NCBI GenBank assembly: GCA_034687125.1
Contig: JAQGBZ010000668.1
Coordinates: 1-21,388 of the forward strand
Direction of reading: 5' to 3'
Source: Neelides folsomi
Lineage: Eukaryota > Arthropoda > Collembola > Neelipleona > Neelidae
Length of the DNA stretch: 21,388 nucleotides
The notes beneath the pieces are model-generated. The model was not told where the DNA came from. It did not search any database and worked only from the letters and a program-made list of their open reading frames with translations. How positions within the stretch are numbered: position 1 is the first letter of the stretch; every line of letters begins with the position of its first letter. Below, one piece after another: positions 20,615-21,388 of the stretch. A program made the position numbers and the translations under genes.

Positions 20615-21388
20615 CTATTTTGAAGAAATACCAATAAGATAATTGAAAAATAAAATTCTTAAATAAAATTATTGGAGGGATTTTAGTGATTGGAATTACT
20701 TTTATTTTCATCTCCGCTTTCCTCTTAAGCAGCTCCTTGTTTCTTTCAATGAAATCCACCGTTGGTAAGGCTTTGGGAGTTTTAACAGGAAGCATCTTTT
20801 TCTCCGCTGGTTTCGACGTAATATTCTAACATTAACTGACATTAAGTTTAAAAAATTGAAATATTTACAAAAATATTATGTTACAAAATATCTAGAATTA
20901 AAATTAGCTAATTTCTAAATATAATTATTGGAAGAATGCTTGGAATTACTGTTTTGACTTTAACTCTGTGTTTAAGAAAATCTTTGTTTTTGTCGATGAA
21001 AAGAGTCGCTGATTTTGTAGCCTGGGGAGGTTTGGTAGGAACCATCCGTTTTTCCTTTGTCTCTGGCGGTATCATCGTTGTAGCCTAATTTAAAAATATT
21101 TTTAAAAAATAATTATAAATCCGATATTTAAATATAAATCAACGTAAACTAAAAGGTTAAAGGTCAAGATACGAAATTACCTCTACTTCAACGTCCTTCT
21201 TTGTTCTGATATTAATGAGTCTATCAGGTTGAGCTGCTTTCTTCTGGAAAAAAAATTTATGGGTAATTCGAATATTACACAAATACATAATGAAAAATTA
21301 CAAATATTATGTTAAATTAAATCTCTTGCCCTTTCGTTCTCTCTAATTTTGCAAAGTTCTTCGTGTCTTGCAATAAATGCGGCCAGAT
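20504..21388 (-). CDS. 3' half of an unrecognised gene with repeated F-I-x-x-(N/H) exons (partial)
   Basis: The gene is read on the minus strand and is convergent with WASP; its 5' part lies beyond the right edge. Exons in transcript order: 21330-21388 (partial), 21181-21243, 20950-21084, 20700-20825 and 20504-20614, ending with TGA at 20504-20506. Every junction inside the window is phase 0. The visible part encodes about 163 residues, very rich in Lys, Glu and Arg, with no signal peptide or membrane segment. Three exons share a motif: FIARHEELCKIR, FIDKNKDFLKHR and FIERNKELLKRK. The two full motif exons also share a preceding Lys/Pro-rich half. Support comes from compatible splice sites, continuous phase, raised G+C in exons and internal repeat similarity. 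I do not recognise the family. A charged helical or cytoskeletal or ciliary scaffold would fit the composition, but that is only a guess. Confidence 0.75.
20700..20825 (-). CDS. Unrecognised minus gene, duplicated motif exon copy B
   Basis: The acceptor is taatgttag and the donor is AAA followed by gtaattcca; 42 codons, phase 0-0. It encodes KPAEKKMLPVKTPKA followed by FIERNKELLKRKAEMKIK. The exon start was set by alignment with copy A (both begin with a short Thr/Ser stretch). A later acceptor at ...aaaccag is possible but would break phase 0. Confidence 0.75.
20950..21084 (-). CDS. Unrecognised minus gene, duplicated motif exon copy A
   Basis: The acceptor is tttaaattag and the donor is ACA followed by gtaattcca; 45 codons, phase 0-0. 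The first half is Lys/Pro-rich (PPETKEKRMVPTKPPQ). The second half carries FIDKNKDFLKHRVKVKT. It aligns over its whole length with the next exon, including the first bases of the following intron. Confidence 0.75.
21181..21243 (-). CDS. Unrecognised minus gene, 63-bp exon
   Basis: The acceptor is attttttttccag and the donor is GAG followed by gtaatt; phase 0 on both sides. It encodes 21 charged residues, KKAAQPDRLIN then IRTKKDVEVE. It has no F-I motif and may be a spacer exon between motif exons. Confidence 0.65.
21330..21388 (-). CDS. Unrecognised minus gene, exon (partial): first visible F-I motif
   Basis: The exon is open from the window edge and reads LAAFIARHEELCKIRENER. No GT donor occurs before the in-frame stop five codons on (ARDLI then TAA). 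A GC donor, AGG followed by gcaaga at 21329-21328, keeps phase 0 and matches the splice phase of the other exons. The alternative is that this exon ends the protein in one isoform at that stop. Confidence 0.6.

Larger units (their letters stand above)
20650..21084 (-). repeat. Tandem exon-intron duplication, two copies of about 250 bp
   Basis: Copy A is 20905-21084 and copy B is 20650-20825. Similarity covers the exon and continues into the intron: both donors read gtaattccaa, and about 10-15 bases further on both have tccaataatt, then a tattta and gaa.tt stretch. Shared intron sequence shows a DNA-level tandem duplication rather than protein convergence. Confidence 0.7.

Overview
The window looks like nuclear DNA from an invertebrate animal, probably an arthropod-like bilaterian. 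It is AT-rich. Coding exons are clearly richer in G+C than the introns and spacers. Introns are short (about 85 to 530 bp), nearly all GT-AG. The best-resolved protein is a metazoan Wiskott-Aldrich syndrome protein (WASP/N-WASP). The species cannot be named from the sequence alone.

Layout. Positions 1 to about 16,150 hold no protein gene I can support. They contain AT-rich spacer with short degenerate tandem repeats, palindromes, strongly strand-skewed C-rich/G-poor stretches (8.2-8.5 kb and 11.0-11.3 kb) and an isolated GC-rich block at 14.6-14.9 kb. A spliced non-coding exon pair may lie near 13.3-13.5 kb. Positions 16,209-19,122 (+) hold a complete seven-exon WASP gene of 540 codons: WH1, basic region, CRIB/GBD, proline-rich region, two WH2 motifs, central helix and acidic tail. 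Positions 19,123-20,503 are AT-rich intergenic DNA carrying the WASP 3' end. Positions 20,504-21,388 (-) hold the last five exons of a second gene, convergent with WASP, whose 5' part lies beyond the window. I do not recognise its family. It is built from phase-0 exons, three of which carry the same F-I-x-x-(N/H)-(K/E)-(E/D) motif, and two of these are a tandem duplication that includes the start of the following intron.

Function. WASP is the Cdc42/PIP2-controlled activator of the Arp2/3 complex. WH1 binds WIP-type partners, the basic and CRIB segments keep the protein autoinhibited until signals arrive, the proline tracts recruit profilin and SH3 proteins, and the WH2-central-acidic tail delivers actin to Arp2/3. 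Nothing in the sequence ties the convergent neighbour to this pathway.

No new defence or mobile system was found. The observations most worth a second look are the tandem exon duplication with a probable GC-AG intron in the minus-strand gene, the in-frame WH2 cassette exon of WASP, and a cluster of TACCCGGGNAT motifs.
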